From positions 16,318,017 to 16,382,016 of the forward strand of contig NC_088307.1 in NCBI RefSeq assembly GCF_032854445.1: a stretch of 64,000 nt of DNA, in the 5' to 3' direction. The position numbers were made by a program, and so were the translations under genes. This document shows, one piece after another, positions 49,301 to 60,939 of the stretch. Origin of the DNA: Liolophura sinensis. Lineage: Eukaryota; Mollusca; Polyplacophora; Chitonida; Chitonidae. The notes under the pieces were generated by a model that had not been told where the DNA came from, searched no databases, and was given only the letters and a program-made list of their open reading frames with translations. Positions within the stretch are counted from its first letter, which is position 1, and each line of letters starts with the position of its first letter.

Positions 49301-50985
49301 TCATGTACCCTTAAAGTCACACACTTAACCCATTTTTTCTGCGTCATGAATTGTGATGGGAGGTGACGTATTTATCTAAACACCTTTTAATCTGGGCTGA
49401 ACACGTTTGATTCAAATGTCCTATTTTCCTTCCATGTAGTGTTTATATTTACCTATTTCATTTTTAGAGAATATGTATATTTAACGCCCACACATTTTCA
49501 CCTCATTTCTTTCCACCTTTCTGCATTTTATAACTGTAACTGTAACTGTAAGTTACTGTAACTTGAAGTTAATTGCATAGCAATGCGATTGTAACTGTGC
49601 AATCTGACAGGCTCAGAATTCTGATAGATAGATGACGGTGAAGGCGGGAAAAGCCGACTGTGTATCTGGAGTCATCCCGGAAATGACATCACAGGAATGG
49701 TGGCCCGGTGCGAGAAAGTTGCCGGAGTGAGCGAAAAGGTACACGGTTTGGTCAGTGTGATTTAACTAGATTCCTCAAGAGAACATCAAACAGCTGGGTT
49801 TGCTGTTTCACTGCTCTATCTTTATTATTAATCTCTGTCACTGATTACATTTTATCTGATTTAGTTGCTGATTGATTGTCTTTTGGATGTGTGCTCAAAA
49901 AAGTCTTCGAAGCAGGTATTGAGTTGCAAAGCCGAAACTGCATGTATATATTGTGAAAATGCGTAAGGCGCAAGATTTGAATTTGGGAGTGTTTGTTTGT
50001 GTCTTCTGTAATGCTTGGCATCCCACATTTCAGCCCATGACAGTTTGCTGTAAATTGGTAAAAGTGTCACCGGCTTGATGTTGTAGTGACAGTCATTGAT
50101 TTATAGTTCAACGCCATACTTAATAGTGTATTTGGCCACTGTGGCCGAGTACTAGAGGTTGGCATGCCAGCGAATCACAATAACTCCGGGGCCCTCACTA
50201 ATGCGGTCGCTAGCAGTTTGTCCAGCTCATGCCGGTCTTGCGAAGGTCTTGCAGCAGCCTGCGGATGAACGTGGGTTTCCCCCGTGCTGCTGGCCTTCGT
50301 AAGTGAAATCTTCTTAAATGTATACTGCCTAAAACGCCAGTAAAGAAAATAAATCAATCAATAATTCCTCACTTATATGATAGCGGTCAGTTGTATGGCT
50401 GGGAGAAACCGGAGTGCACGAGGTAAACCGCAAACCTTCGGCAACTACTGACGAACTTTGGATGGATGTGTGACGTACAGATATGCACAGTGGTCTGTAC
50501 AACGGACAACGAGCGCCGTATTTTACACTGTACAATAGAATATTCCAATTATAAGACAGCATTATGGACACGAAATCTGGGCAGAGCCCGGGGTAAATCC
50601 ACGACCATCTGCAGGTTGCCGGAAGACCTTCCCATGTGCGACCGGAGAAGAAGCAGCACCGAGCGTGTATTGTCACCATTGTACGAAGAGCGAAACCGGA
50701 AATTTTCAAAACCCCTGCATGATATCCAAAGCCAGGATTGAACCCCAACCTTGTGTGATTAGGAGTTGTACGATCATCAAATGACTACAGTATATAATAT
50801 CTAACGTCTCGACGTGCCTGATGTATTTCAGTTACTTGGGGGAGAGGTCTACCATTACCACACTAAACTCATGATGAAGGAAGCTCACACGGGAGGCAAA
50901 TTCGTATGGCATCAGGATTACGGGTAAACTCATCTTCATTTTAATCCCGGACGGTGATGACGTTGACGTGTGTGTGTGCTGTGCG

Positions 50986-51021
<36 letters not shown>

Positions 51022-54000
51022 GAGGGCGGTGATTTCCATGGATGGAAGATACCGGATTGATACCAACCGGTATTTGGCACCACAGCTGACAAACTTTCCT
51101 GTATTTATCAGACGAACAGAGAGACTTCATTGTGTATATGCCATACTGCGGAAAGGCAAGTAATGGAAGGCAGCAGACTAGCGCAAGATGATGCGATATT
51201 GCTGATCCAAAACGATGGTGATATATCTTGGACAATATATAATTGTGTAAAATTATGTTTTGATTTGCCGACTTAGACCCTGAATTAACCAGTCCCTTAG
51301 CGACAAGCATATTGTTGTTTATTTATTAATTCATTTGATTTGATTTTTGCCCAGTGCCATACTTAAGAAGTTCTCACTTACTCGATGACGGTAAATTTTA
51401 TGCGCGAGAGCAACTCGAGTGCCCCGCGTAAACCACCGACATTTCATTTTATCGTTGTAACTGAAGTTTTGATTCGGCCCATCCTTACTTGACCTGTCAT
51501 TGCTTTCAGATACTGGTACAAAAACGGCTTCCTGTTTCCAAACATGCTGACGGTATTTATGCCTGTAGATGAGTGTAACAGAGATAACGGTTGTCTTCAG
51601 GTAAGTCTGAGACAAAAAACAAAATCTAATGACGAGTGAAACACACAAGTGTAACGTGTAACGTCTCTCGTGTAACGTAAAGCGTGGTCATAAATGTCTG
51701 GTGCCATAGTTATTCCTTAGAGAGCAGTAACATTATATGAACGACTATTTTTAATGAACGGCTAGATTACATTTAACAAACGCCCTTGTTGTAGTCCATG
51801 AATCAAAACGTAAAACGCCCACAACTTTTCAAAGGGAACCTCATTTATCTACATGTGAAGACCAAAAAAAAAAAAATAAAATAAATAAATAACCTACCAT
51901 TTAGTGTTGTGCGAAGACCTCTCATATATTAATATGACTGCTGATCCAGGTTCTGCGGGGGTCTCACAAATGCGGCCGTATCGAGCACCTGTTCATCGGC
52001 GGACAGACCGGGGCCGACCTTGAAAGGGTGGAGCAACTGAAGAAAAAGTTACCTTTGGAATTCGTGGAGATGAAACCGGGTAAGACACATTGTCATGAGA
52101 TTGTGACACCGTGAGATATTAGTGTGTCGTGGGACCGGGTGAGATCACAGTGTTGTGGGACGGGGTGAGATTACAGTGTCATGAGACCGGATGAAAGCAG
52201 AGTGTCGTGGGACCGTTAGACCGTGCGAAATTGCTGTGTGGTGAGACGAGTAAGGTCACAGTGTCGTGAGACCGGGGGACATCACTGTGGCGAAGGGTTA
52301 GATGACAAGTTTCGTGAGAGCGAGTGACATCACTGTATCGTGATACTTTTCATTGATGTTTTACGCCGTACTCAAGGATATTCTCTTAAACGACGGCGTC
52401 CAGCGTTATGGTGTGAGCAAATCGGAGGAAACCCACGACGATTCGCAGGTTACTGCAGACCTTCCTGCGTATACGACTGGAAGCCAGCATAAGCAGGACT
52501 GGCTCACACCGACCGCATTGGTGAATGGCTCCTGGGCCATGGCCCCGCGCTGACACGCTAACCACTTCGGCCACTTTGACTCACTGTACCGTGAGGCCAG
52601 GTGAGATCACTGTGTCATGTTGACCAGGTAAGGTCACTGTGCCGCATCACTGTGTCGTGAGACCGGTCGAAATCACTGTGAGATCTGTGTGTTGCTATTT
52701 ATTTAAAGTACCATAGCTGTAAATAAACAGCGATAACTTATATCCAGTTACGGGTACACTACAATGTCTTTTTTGCCCTTTTGTTACAATTAATATATAC
52801 CTAAATGTGGTATACATTTTAAGTAGGTTGGGTACATGCACACCAAGGTAAAGGCGATTCATTTTGACCCGCTCATGGAACCCTGCACGTAACTTTTGTC
52901 CTCCAGGTGACGGCCTATATTTGCATTGTACTCCTTATATCTTATAATTTGGTCTCCCAGATGACAGCCTATTTAATCACAAAGTCTTCTAATTTCTTCC
53001 TCTGTTTCACTGCCTGTATTTCTACAGTACCCAGAATATATCCTATATTCTTCTTACGGGTAATGGCCTGTGTTTCCACAGTACCCATTATATCTTCAAA
53101 TTTCGCCCTCCAGGTGACGTCCAGTATTTCTACAGTATCCAACATATTTTCTAATTTCGTCTTACAGGTAATGGCCTGTATTTCCAAAGTACCCATTATA
53201 TCTTGCATATCGTTTTCCAGGTTTTCCACAGTACCCCATATATCTTCAAATTTCGTCCTCCAGGTGACGGCCTGTATTTCCACAGTAACCTTCTGCACAT
53301 GAGCTCCCCCAACAAGAGTCCGAACAGACGCTGGGCGTTCCTCGTGGCCTACAGCAGAGCCGATAATGATGCCGTGTACGAACATCACCTACCGTTTTGC
53401 ACGCCAGTACATGAGGTAAGGAAACTGGTGACTCGAGTTCACATTTCCTGCACTTGAGCTTCGATTTTGTTATGTATGTATCTTATTCTTATGGCCATTA
53501 GGGAGGCGTTTTGTCTTGGATGTATACATTACGCCTGATCAGAAGTTTACATAAGTATGTATCAATTTGACATAGAATTAAAAATTGAACACTTTTAATC
53601 TACCCTGCTGATTCCAAAATAAATAGGATGATTTTCTTTCAGTTTTCCCATGTGATAGGTTTTCATGAAGTTCTGAAGCTCCATTGCCCAGTTGCCTTAT
53701 GGATATGGGTATCGATTATTGATATGGATAGTGCCGACCACCACATTCGCCCCTAGACTGATTAAATGACGTCATATGACGTCAGGTTTATGGGTGGGGA
53801 AAACCAGAATGTTCGGGAGAAGCTAACCCTGACCAGCACCGTCAGACTTCAATCCAGCCGGTGCGACTTTACGTTAGAACGTTCGTTCATCACAAGGCAA
53901 AGGGCAATGGTTTTCTCCGGTCTCTTACAAGTATTAACTGACCGCCGTAGTATCAGTGCAAAATAGTCAAAAAACGACGTAAAAAGTCAACCAGTCAAAT

Positions 54001-54128
54001 AAACGTCATGTTATTTCAACAGGTTCCCGAACACGGCTGTGATAGATTGTGACGATGTGGATATGTCTGGTAAAGGATTTATGGACCCTACTAGAGACAA
54101 GACTATCAAGAGAGAAAGAGACAGTTAA
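46329..54128 (+). CDS. Phytanoyl-CoA dioxygenase (PhyH) family gene, copy A, frameshift in last exon
   Basis: Non-haem Fe(II)/2-oxoglutarate oxygenase; substrate not predictable (molluscan relatives are often labelled proline hydroxylase-like, which is only an annotation habit). Exons: 46329-46347, 46550-46631, 47214-47295, 49628-49738, 50832-50923, 51510-51600, 51950-52079, 53264-53415, 54023-54128. Exons 1-8 give 253 codons. Iron ligands H125 and D127 (WHQDYG), distal H214 (LLHMS), and R225 (NRRW), 11 residues after that His as in human PHYH. No signal peptide or membrane segment is seen at the start MESINTEFHYD. In exon 9 the run CCC near 54026 has one base more than copy B implies: as read, the protein ends after VPEHGCDRL (TGA 54050), while the next frame runs [13 protein letters not shown] to TAA at 54126. 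This is a true frameshift or a base-call error. A candidate AATAAA lies at 54538. Introns 3 and 7 and both sides of exon 8 hold tandem arrays. Confidence 0.88.
46697..46742 (+). mobile_element. SINE tail fragment
   Basis: ATATTCTTGAATATGTCGTA then AAACACCAATCAGATAAATA. In PhyH A intron 2. Confidence 0.75.
47340..48545. repeat. 25-bp minisatellite, roughly 45-50 copies, in PhyH A intron 3
   Basis: Units of GATAACGGGATATACAGCAC followed by ACGCA. It starts 45 bp after the exon 3 donor. Because 25 is not a multiple of three, three units make one 75-bp cycle; the minus strand is open in all three frames for hundreds of bases, giving [10 protein letters not shown]-type repeats. These frames are not genes. 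The mirrored intron of copy B lacks the array. Confidence 0.93.
50143..50360 (+). mobile_element. Common SINE, strongly diverged
   Basis: Keeps GTGGCCGAGTACTAGAGG, CTCACTAATGCGGTCGCT, GCAGCCTGCGGATGAACG and a degraded tail. In PhyH A intron 4. Confidence 0.7.
50370..50660 (-). mobile_element. Diverged or composite SINE, reverse orientation
   Basis: SINE-like stretches at 50370-50445 and 50575-50655 (GGGCAGAGCCCGGGGTAAAT, CAGGTTGCCGGAAGACCTTC) flank unrelated-looking sequence; possibly one copy split by an insertion. Confidence 0.6.
50980..51020. repeat. GT dinucleotide run
   Basis: GT/TG run just after PhyH A exon 5. Confidence 0.9.
51322..51435 (-). mobile_element. Common SINE tail, decayed, reverse orientation
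   Basis: TTTATTAATTCATTTGATTT, then a broken GCCATACTTAAGAAGTTCTC block. Old copy in PhyH A intron 5. Confidence 0.65.
52066..52690. repeat. 26-bp minisatellite derived from the PhyH A exon 7 donor junction
   Basis: The true donor reads AAACCGG|GTAAGACACA at 52079. Downstream units read GGGACCGGGTGAGATCACAG then TGTCGT, about twelve times, many keeping CCGG|GTGAG or CAG|GTAAG donors. A reverse-strand SINE (52350-52578) has landed inside and splits the array. Confidence 0.85.
52350..52578 (-). mobile_element. Common SINE, reverse orientation, inside a minisatellite
   Basis: From TGATGTTTTACGCCGTACTC to CTAACCACTTCGGCCAC; diverged but with head and body. It interrupts the donor-derived array of PhyH A intron 7. 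Confidence 0.88.
52895..53290. repeat. 52-bp minisatellite derived from the PhyH A exon 8 acceptor junction
   Basis: Seven copies of TCCTCCAG|GTGACGGCCTG then TATTTCCACAGTACCC precede and merge into the true exon start at 53264. The first copy (52906) reads GDGLYLH in the same phase as exon 8 before meeting a stop. Several copies keep an AG at the acceptor position. Confidence 0.9.
53938..54003 (+). mobile_element. SINE tail fragment next to the PhyH A exon 9 acceptor
   Basis: CTGACCGCCGTAGTATCAGT then AAAGTCAACCAGTCAAATAAAC; ends about 20 bp before the acceptor at 54022 and may supply its branch region. Confidence 0.6.
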
Positions 54129-54290
54129 GAAAAGACACAAAAAGGGAAAGAGAAAACTAGGGCGTGACAAATTCTCGCGGTATCGAGAGGGAAAGAGACA
54201 TATTATCGCGGTTATCAATAGGGAAAGAGACATATTCTCGCGGTTATCAAGAGGGAAAGAGACAGTTAGGACGTGACATATAGTCACGGT
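54088..54290. repeat. Tandem array derived from the PhyH A coding end
   Basis: The end of exon 9 (TATCAAGAGAGAAAGAGACA then GTTAAG, containing the TAA) recurs about three more times as TATCAAGAGGGAAAGAGACA followed by a TATTCTCGCGGT spacer. It spans the last codons and the start of the 3' UTR. Confidence 0.8.
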
Positions 54291-54537
54291 TATCTCACGT
54301 GTTTTAACGAGGCAAGAAAAACGTTCAGTGGTATAGGGTTACACCAAGACGAAAGTACAATCTACTCCACCAAATGAAGAAAATTGGGAAAACGGCATAT
54401 TTCACGACATCCTCTTTCACGCCCTCCGCTCCAATCAACGGCAAGCTGAGCCATTGCAGTTGACCTTGAAATTTCAAAGTTGCTTATGCATACAATTGTT
54501 GCGTGGCGTACATGTAGGAATGTAGAAGTTTTGCAAT

Positions 54538-54543
54538 AATAAA
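54538..54543 (+). terminator. Candidate poly(A) signal of PhyH copy A
   Basis: AATAAA about 410 nt after the exon 9 stop, outside any SINE. Confidence 0.4.
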
Positions 54544-54780
54544 AGTGTTATCTATCCATTAGGTGAAATATCACCTTTCTGACTGAAGGAAATCTCGACA
54601 TTTCACCTATATAGATACATATGAATCATAAAAATCATCTAACACGTGAACAAGTTCAAATCCTTTTATTTACACAAATTCAACAGCAAGACGTTAATTT
54701 AATCGGGGAGGTAAACATACCAGTCGGTATGTTGCGTGACACCCCCAATGTTGGTTGAAAGGTCATATCTATATAATATA

Positions 54781-54941
54781 CTCTCCCGCCGTAAGTGGGA
54801 AGGTCTCCAGCAACCTGCGGATGGCCGTGGGTTTCCGCCGGGCTCTGCCCCGTTTCCTCCCACCATAATGCTGCCCGCCGTCGTATAAGTGAAATATTTT
54901 TGAGTATGGCGTAAAACACCAATGAAATAAATAAATAAATC
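54781..54941 (+). mobile_element. Common SINE, body and tail only
   Basis: From CTCCCGCCGTAAGTGGGAAG to AATAAATAAATAAATC, downstream of PhyH A. Confidence 0.9.
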
Positions 54942-57900
54942 TATTTAATATACATACATGTATTTGTACCAGGCCCACAAATCACAGTGGGTAGTATTAA
55001 TTTTTTTATATAAAATGTTGTATAGTTACATACGTCAGTCCATATAATGTATGTTACGTCCAGGAAGAAAATCTTTCCATGCAACTAACATGTATATATA
55101 ACATGTTAGGTGTAAATTCAAATAGGATAATACAATTTTATTTTCGTTTTTTTTTTCTGATCATACTACTTTGGGTCTATCCGAAGCACTTCATATAGTC
55201 AGGACCGATTGCAGCCAGGCGCGGGGGGGGGGGGGGGGAAGGGGTAGTGGGTAGAACGTCTGTCATGTGAACGGTAGTTTCGGGGGTCATTCACGAATTG
55301 AGTCTTACAACAGACTAACATCGGTATTCTTAGCACTATTTTCGCTTAACGCTATGGATAAGATGTCTGCCCGGTGAAAATATAATGTGACTGGGTGGAG
55401 GGTCGTACCGGGTGTCTTCAGCATGGCATTCTAGTGAGACTGCACTATTCACTATTCTCTGCATTGGGTCTGGCTGATATAAGCAAACATTGTCGTAATT
55501 TGACTGAAACAATGTTGAAAGTGAAGTTAGTCTACGTTAATCAAACAAACAAATCAGTGAGCTGTACAGAGGATGATTAAAACTCGGCATACATCTGTGC
55601 TTATGACCCAACTCAACTTAACTCAGCTCCACTGTTGCGTCGGTGTCTATGAAATCGTGTATGCGAAATAACCGCACAACTCAACAGGAGTAGTACTCCA
55701 GTCGTTACGTGTATGCCAATCTAACTTAAAATCGTTGGCCATCAGCGACTGAGCCCAACTCGGTACGACCAGCTGAGTCGCGTCATAAACCCTCGTATAT
55801 GTCGACCTGAAGGTGCAAAGAATTACATTACAAATAACAGTCAACTGTACATCTGAAATACACGCGCACAACTGAGAAAATTATAAGTTTGAGACGTGGC
55901 CAAATTCAAAGTTACAAAACACTACATAAGAAATATGACATATATACTAACGATTTCATCTGAGCATGAACTCAAGAATATTTGATGGCCATTTATGCTC
56001 ACTCCATTTAATACGTGCATAAATAATGACGTCAATAAGCCATTAGTTTATTGTGTTCATTATGGCTCAGAGTAGTAATTAAACACTTACTCACAGTTCC
56101 GTTTACAATTTATGCTTGATACACATGCTGACAACCTTTAGTGTGAGCATTCCATCTGAAGCATTATATATATATATATATATATATATACGCTCAGCAC
56201 TATTGAAGAACTATTTCTGGCACTGGTAAAATAATTGACATCTACACCACTACAGCCTTGTTCGACCACGACCATCCGCTGGTTGCTGACAGATCTTCCC
56301 ACGTACCAGGCTTGTTCGAGTAATAATTAAACATTTACACACTTTTTTTCTAAACTGGTGACAACCTTAAGTGTAAACATTACATCTAAACCAGCCGTGT
56401 GTACATACATACGTTCAGTACTATTGGCGAACTAATTTTGCTTCGGGTACAATGAATGCATCTAGATTACTTGAAATAATCAAATGACGTTCACGACAAG
56501 ATGCCTGGCCGCTAACTCCCGCAGCTTGTCACACAAGACTTGCGGAAGATCAGGCTGTGATATCAAGTGAACTGATACACCATTGGAGCTAGTCAGTATG
56601 TTAACCGCTGGGACAAAGGGACTCGACACATTCAGCTCAATTATAGTAGCAAAAACCTGATTCCTGCTGCAGTCTATGAATATCATGATCTTACTATAAG
56701 TGTCCAGATAAATACCAACTCTGTCTATCCGTCTGCAGGCCTTCCACTTCTCCCTGGGTTTGTCGGCAGGATCTTTGCTGTATAGGCACCATTTGTACTT
56801 GTTTTTGTTACACTTTAGTGGGATGGCGTACGTAACATACTTGTACTTGCGAGTAGGCTCCTCCAGACTGTCTTTATTACCGACGCCCAACACACACACC
56901 CATTTCCCAGAAGGTGCTAGAAGGGACACCAATCTCCCAGTAAAATCTACCATCTTCTAGGAGGCCATCTGTCAACGCCCCAAAAGTGAAAGATATTTTG
57001 CCACTAAGGCCCACAGTGGTAACGGTCAACCCATCTTGCTGGATCTTCAATTGGCCCACGTAATGTCCTGCCCTTATGAACTCATAGAGGGTGCTTTAAT
57101 TAAAAAAAGACAAGTATTGGATAATATCTTATCCGAAAGTTCATCTTTTGAGCTCTTTCTAAAACTACATATATTTTATACAGCATAAATATCTGTCTCT
57201 TTGTTTTTTCACTATACATATACAGTAAATGAATGGGATCCAGTTTGTGGAAGCTAAAAGGTAAGACAAACAGCATGAAAATATATGATAAATTTTCTAA
57301 ATTTTAGCGTTGGCTAATCTTTAGAAACTCCAATCAGGGTTTTGCAAATGCAAAAATTTCAACAAGAGTCTTCAACGTATCAACGAGTCTCCAAAGTCAG
57401 CCTGAGGCCAACAGTTTTAATACGTAAAGACTATAATATTGCTTACTTGCCACAGTTATTCCACTGGATTGATTTTCAAACAAGTTTTTCACAACACCAA
57501 CAGATTTGGTGGTTGCGGGGTCGCGTTGTATTGAAAGACGGCATCTTAAATTGTCGGCTGTCTGCTTGTCAAGGACATCGCTGTAGGCTGAAATACTTCT
57601 CTGTACTCTACAGCAAGCGCACGGATGTAGACCAGTAACATAAGGTATATAGTATCACCCAGTGATTTAAAATTGAATCTACTGCTTTCCACCCATTTTT
57701 CAAATTTATCTACATGTAATGTTTTACTCTTACAAAGTAGAATTAACATGAAAAATACTTTTTTGTACTCTATATTTTTCAGTAAATTATTTCAATGAAG
57801 ATAAGGAAATATAATACATACAGTAGACATAAATTCTTCATCAATTACACAAATATTTACAATACATGTATATTGTTAATGAGGGGCACTTCAAAAGCTT

Positions 57901-58429
57901 ACACACATTTTAAAAGCTTAAAATGTTGAATGAACTGGAAGTCAAAAAAAAAAAATGCGATCTTAACAATTATATATTGAAACCAAGCAAAGATAACGGT
58001 AATGACGCATATGCACATGCACATGCACAATAGGACTATACAGGTTGACGACAGTCATTAAAGCTATAAATTCCAGGTAAAGCGAGGTTAATGCAGTTTA
58101 TATCCATTCATGAAATGGCCGCGTGATATTATCAATTTGATCATGTTTTTTTCTAACCATTGAAAATTCTGGAAATTAATTTAATGCCTTAGATCTCAAA
58201 TGTACATGCATAGTCTTGCATAAGCGTGTCCCTTATAAAAATCAGGCTTCATCTGCAAGAGGGCTCTATATAGACTTCTCCAAGCTGTCAATCAAGAACA
58301 ACCTTTCCGCCAATCAAGTGACACAGTTCCAGGATGAAAGGAATAGTAACGTTGTCACGAGAATCAATGGTGGAATCAATCCATAACTGATCATTACAAA
58401 GAAGATAAAAGTTCTTCATATGTTTTTGA

Positions 58430-58610
58430 ACAACCAGTACTGGATCTCGACCTACTCCCGCGCCCAGACCCACTCCCGGATCCAGATCCACTACCAGACT
58501 TGTCCCCACTTCAGAGCCGGCCCCACTTCCAGAGCCGGCCCCACCCCGGAGGCGGCCCCACTCCCGGCCGTGCAGTTGGACCCTGTCCCAGACCCGCGGA
58601 CCTGACATCT
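58430..58610. repeat. GC-rich short-period repeat
   Basis: A 180-bp patch much richer in G and C than its surroundings, with repeats of AGAGCCGGCCCCACTTCC. On the minus strand it stays open in two frames and encodes Gly/Val/Ala-rich low-complexity sequence. It may be an exon of an unknown gene, but simple repetition explains the open frames. Confidence 0.5.
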
Positions 58611-60914
58611 GGTGGGTATACGTACTGAATAGAAAATGCCCAACCCACCAAAATATGACGAGTTTGTCCAAGGGTCGTACGGATTATCGGTTGTACTTGC
58701 CATTCTCCCGGCTGCCAGCTTCCCTCACCTGTACCTTACAAAGAATATGAACATATAGCTTGACAAAGTATTTATCCGATAGATTTGTGTTCATGGCCAT
58801 GCTCAAGAATTTCTTATGTTACAATGTAGACGGTCTGCTTCATGGGTGAAGAAAAAGAAGTGCTCTGGTCGAAGCAGCATGATATCAGTTGATATCGATG
58901 GAGGGATTAACTCCCGCTGGTTTCTCAATTGAGTTTAGTCCCCAAAAAAAATTCGGTGGAAATAAATCTTTTCAATTTCCATATATTTTCTGTTGGATAT
59001 ACCTAATTTTCATTATTTATCAACTTCACTATGCCGATGGGCAACAAATCACGATAAGCGAAGTTCCACGATTAAGCTCACCATTTCACACGTTAGTGAA
59101 AATGACTATGATTGGCTTGTAGCGTTTCGTTGTAATTTAGCGCAAATTCACGAATAAATGCTGGAAATATGTAAAGCGATCTATTCGGTCACAATATAAT
59201 GCGGCCCATGACCAGATCATCACGACTCGCGGCTCTTTAGAGGGTTACAATCTACTGTTAAGGGACGACGATCTCCTGGCATCAGATCAAATCCCGTCTA
59301 AGGGGCAACATTCTAATCCCGTGAAAGGTTCCACAATCTAATGCCGTCTAGGGGAGCAAAATCTAATCTAACTTAAGAAGCGGCTGAGGAGCCACGTTCA
59401 AATCCCACTGTAGTGACCCAACAGATTCCAGTCTATGCGGAACCAAAATCTAATCCAGTTTAAAGGTGAACAATTTAATCCAGTCTAAGTAAGTTAAAAT
59501 CTTGTCCAGTCGAAAAATGTAATCCAGGCTAAGGGAACGCAATCTAATCCAGTCTAATGAAACACAGTTTAATCCAGTCTAACGGAACACAGTTTAATCC
59601 AGTCTAACGGAACACTGTCTAATCCAGTCTATGGGTGTAGCGAAATCTATCGCGATGAGTGTTAATGTTCTTCGTTTACCTCTACCCGTCGTTTTGAAAT
59701 GACAGGTATCAGGCCTTTAGATATCAACCGACGATCAGTCAGGCCTTTTCAAAAGATATACAAGCCTGAAAACCAACTGACTCATACATAAACGTACGTC
59801 AATGTGGACAGGGAGGCGCTAAATATGTGACGGCTTATTTGGCGGACAGAAAATGCAACGTCTTCAACAAAGTTACGCACTTTATATACTTAGTAGTCTA
59901 TCCAACCTACCTGGTCACTTCCACCTGTATCAAAAATGCTACCTGTACAGGTGAATTTTGCTACCACATGTTCTTTCTTTTGTTGCCAATAGTTACGTAA
60001 CACCTTTCTGCCAGGCGAACACTCTCAAACTCCTTTCCAATCACAATATCGATCCCTAAAAATAGGTGGCATCATCCAGAATACAATCAACTCGCACAAC
60101 GCTCTGCAACAACAACGTTAAGAGAAAACACAATAAATAGTATAGTCCGAGTTTTTAAGAAGATGAGTGAAAACTGACCTAAACGGTCACAGGCATTTTT
60201 TTTTTTTTTTTTTGGCAACTGTATAAATCAACCTCTAATAAGGACTGTAACAAGGCCACGTTGGAGCAACCGGAAACATTATGTCGCCTCACTCGTACCC
60301 TAAGGCTTGCACAATTACGGTTGAAAGGCTAAACACACTTCGAGTGACGTAAGCGGAAACAGATGCGTCCTCGGGTTATAGAAATAACTCGCACCCGATA
60401 GGATCAAACTTATAACATGGTCGCACTTTCTATTGTGTCAATGTGCGTGATTCTGTTTACCTTAAACTGTGATATCTTGGTTGTGTAACATCAAACAATA
60501 AACTATACTATACCGAAGCTTATAAACACCTTGGTTAGTGCTGTTTTTTTCTTTTAACACCAATCATTTTACGATTTAATCTGAAACAAATCTTACATGT
60601 AGGTCATAGCACACACGTCAGATCACGGTAAAAAAAACATTTTCTACGCCCTTAGCCACTTTCTCAGAAAGTTATATATCTCATAAATGGTGGCTCTGTA
60701 TATTTAGAATCGAACCAGGGGTCCACACATCTACAACCTTTCGTGCATCTATCTAAAATCCCACGTAAAACGCGAAAGACTGTCCAAGTTTATCTCGTTG
60801 AGTGTACTGGCTAGCCTGTTTGGACCGAGAAGAACTCGGCAAGTTTCACCAACTTAGGTGAGCTTCACTTTCGTATCCTCGATCTACCAACAATGACAGG
60901 AGGCGAGTGCTTAC

Positions 60915-60939
60915 CTGGAAGTTCTTCTATGTCATTGTT
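60915..60939 (-). CDS. Candidate 25-nt micro-exon of TRIM copy 2
   Basis: On the minus strand an acceptor TTGACACAG and a donor GTAAGC bound 25 nt encoding NNDIEELP plus one base. Copy 1 has TTGACACAG before its 23-nt exon at 29560-29582. The two micro-exons align loosely around GACAT. Distance to the next exon is 3.3 kb against 2.7 kb in copy 1. Frame is kept only with the acceptor giving a start at 57605. Short, so it could be chance. Confidence 0.4.

Larger units (their letters stand above)
54129..56479. other. Convergent intergenic region, PhyH copy A / TRIM copy 2
   Basis: Begins with the stop-codon array of PhyH A. It holds a SINE body (54781-54941), a G-run (about 55221-55239) and a short TA run (56166-56190). 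No gene recognised. Confidence 0.55.

Noticed and set aside
58288-58703. Minus-strand frames of 127 and 70 codons in the GC-rich patch
   Set aside because: The middle is low-complexity repeat and I recognise no domain. A real exon is possible but unsupported.
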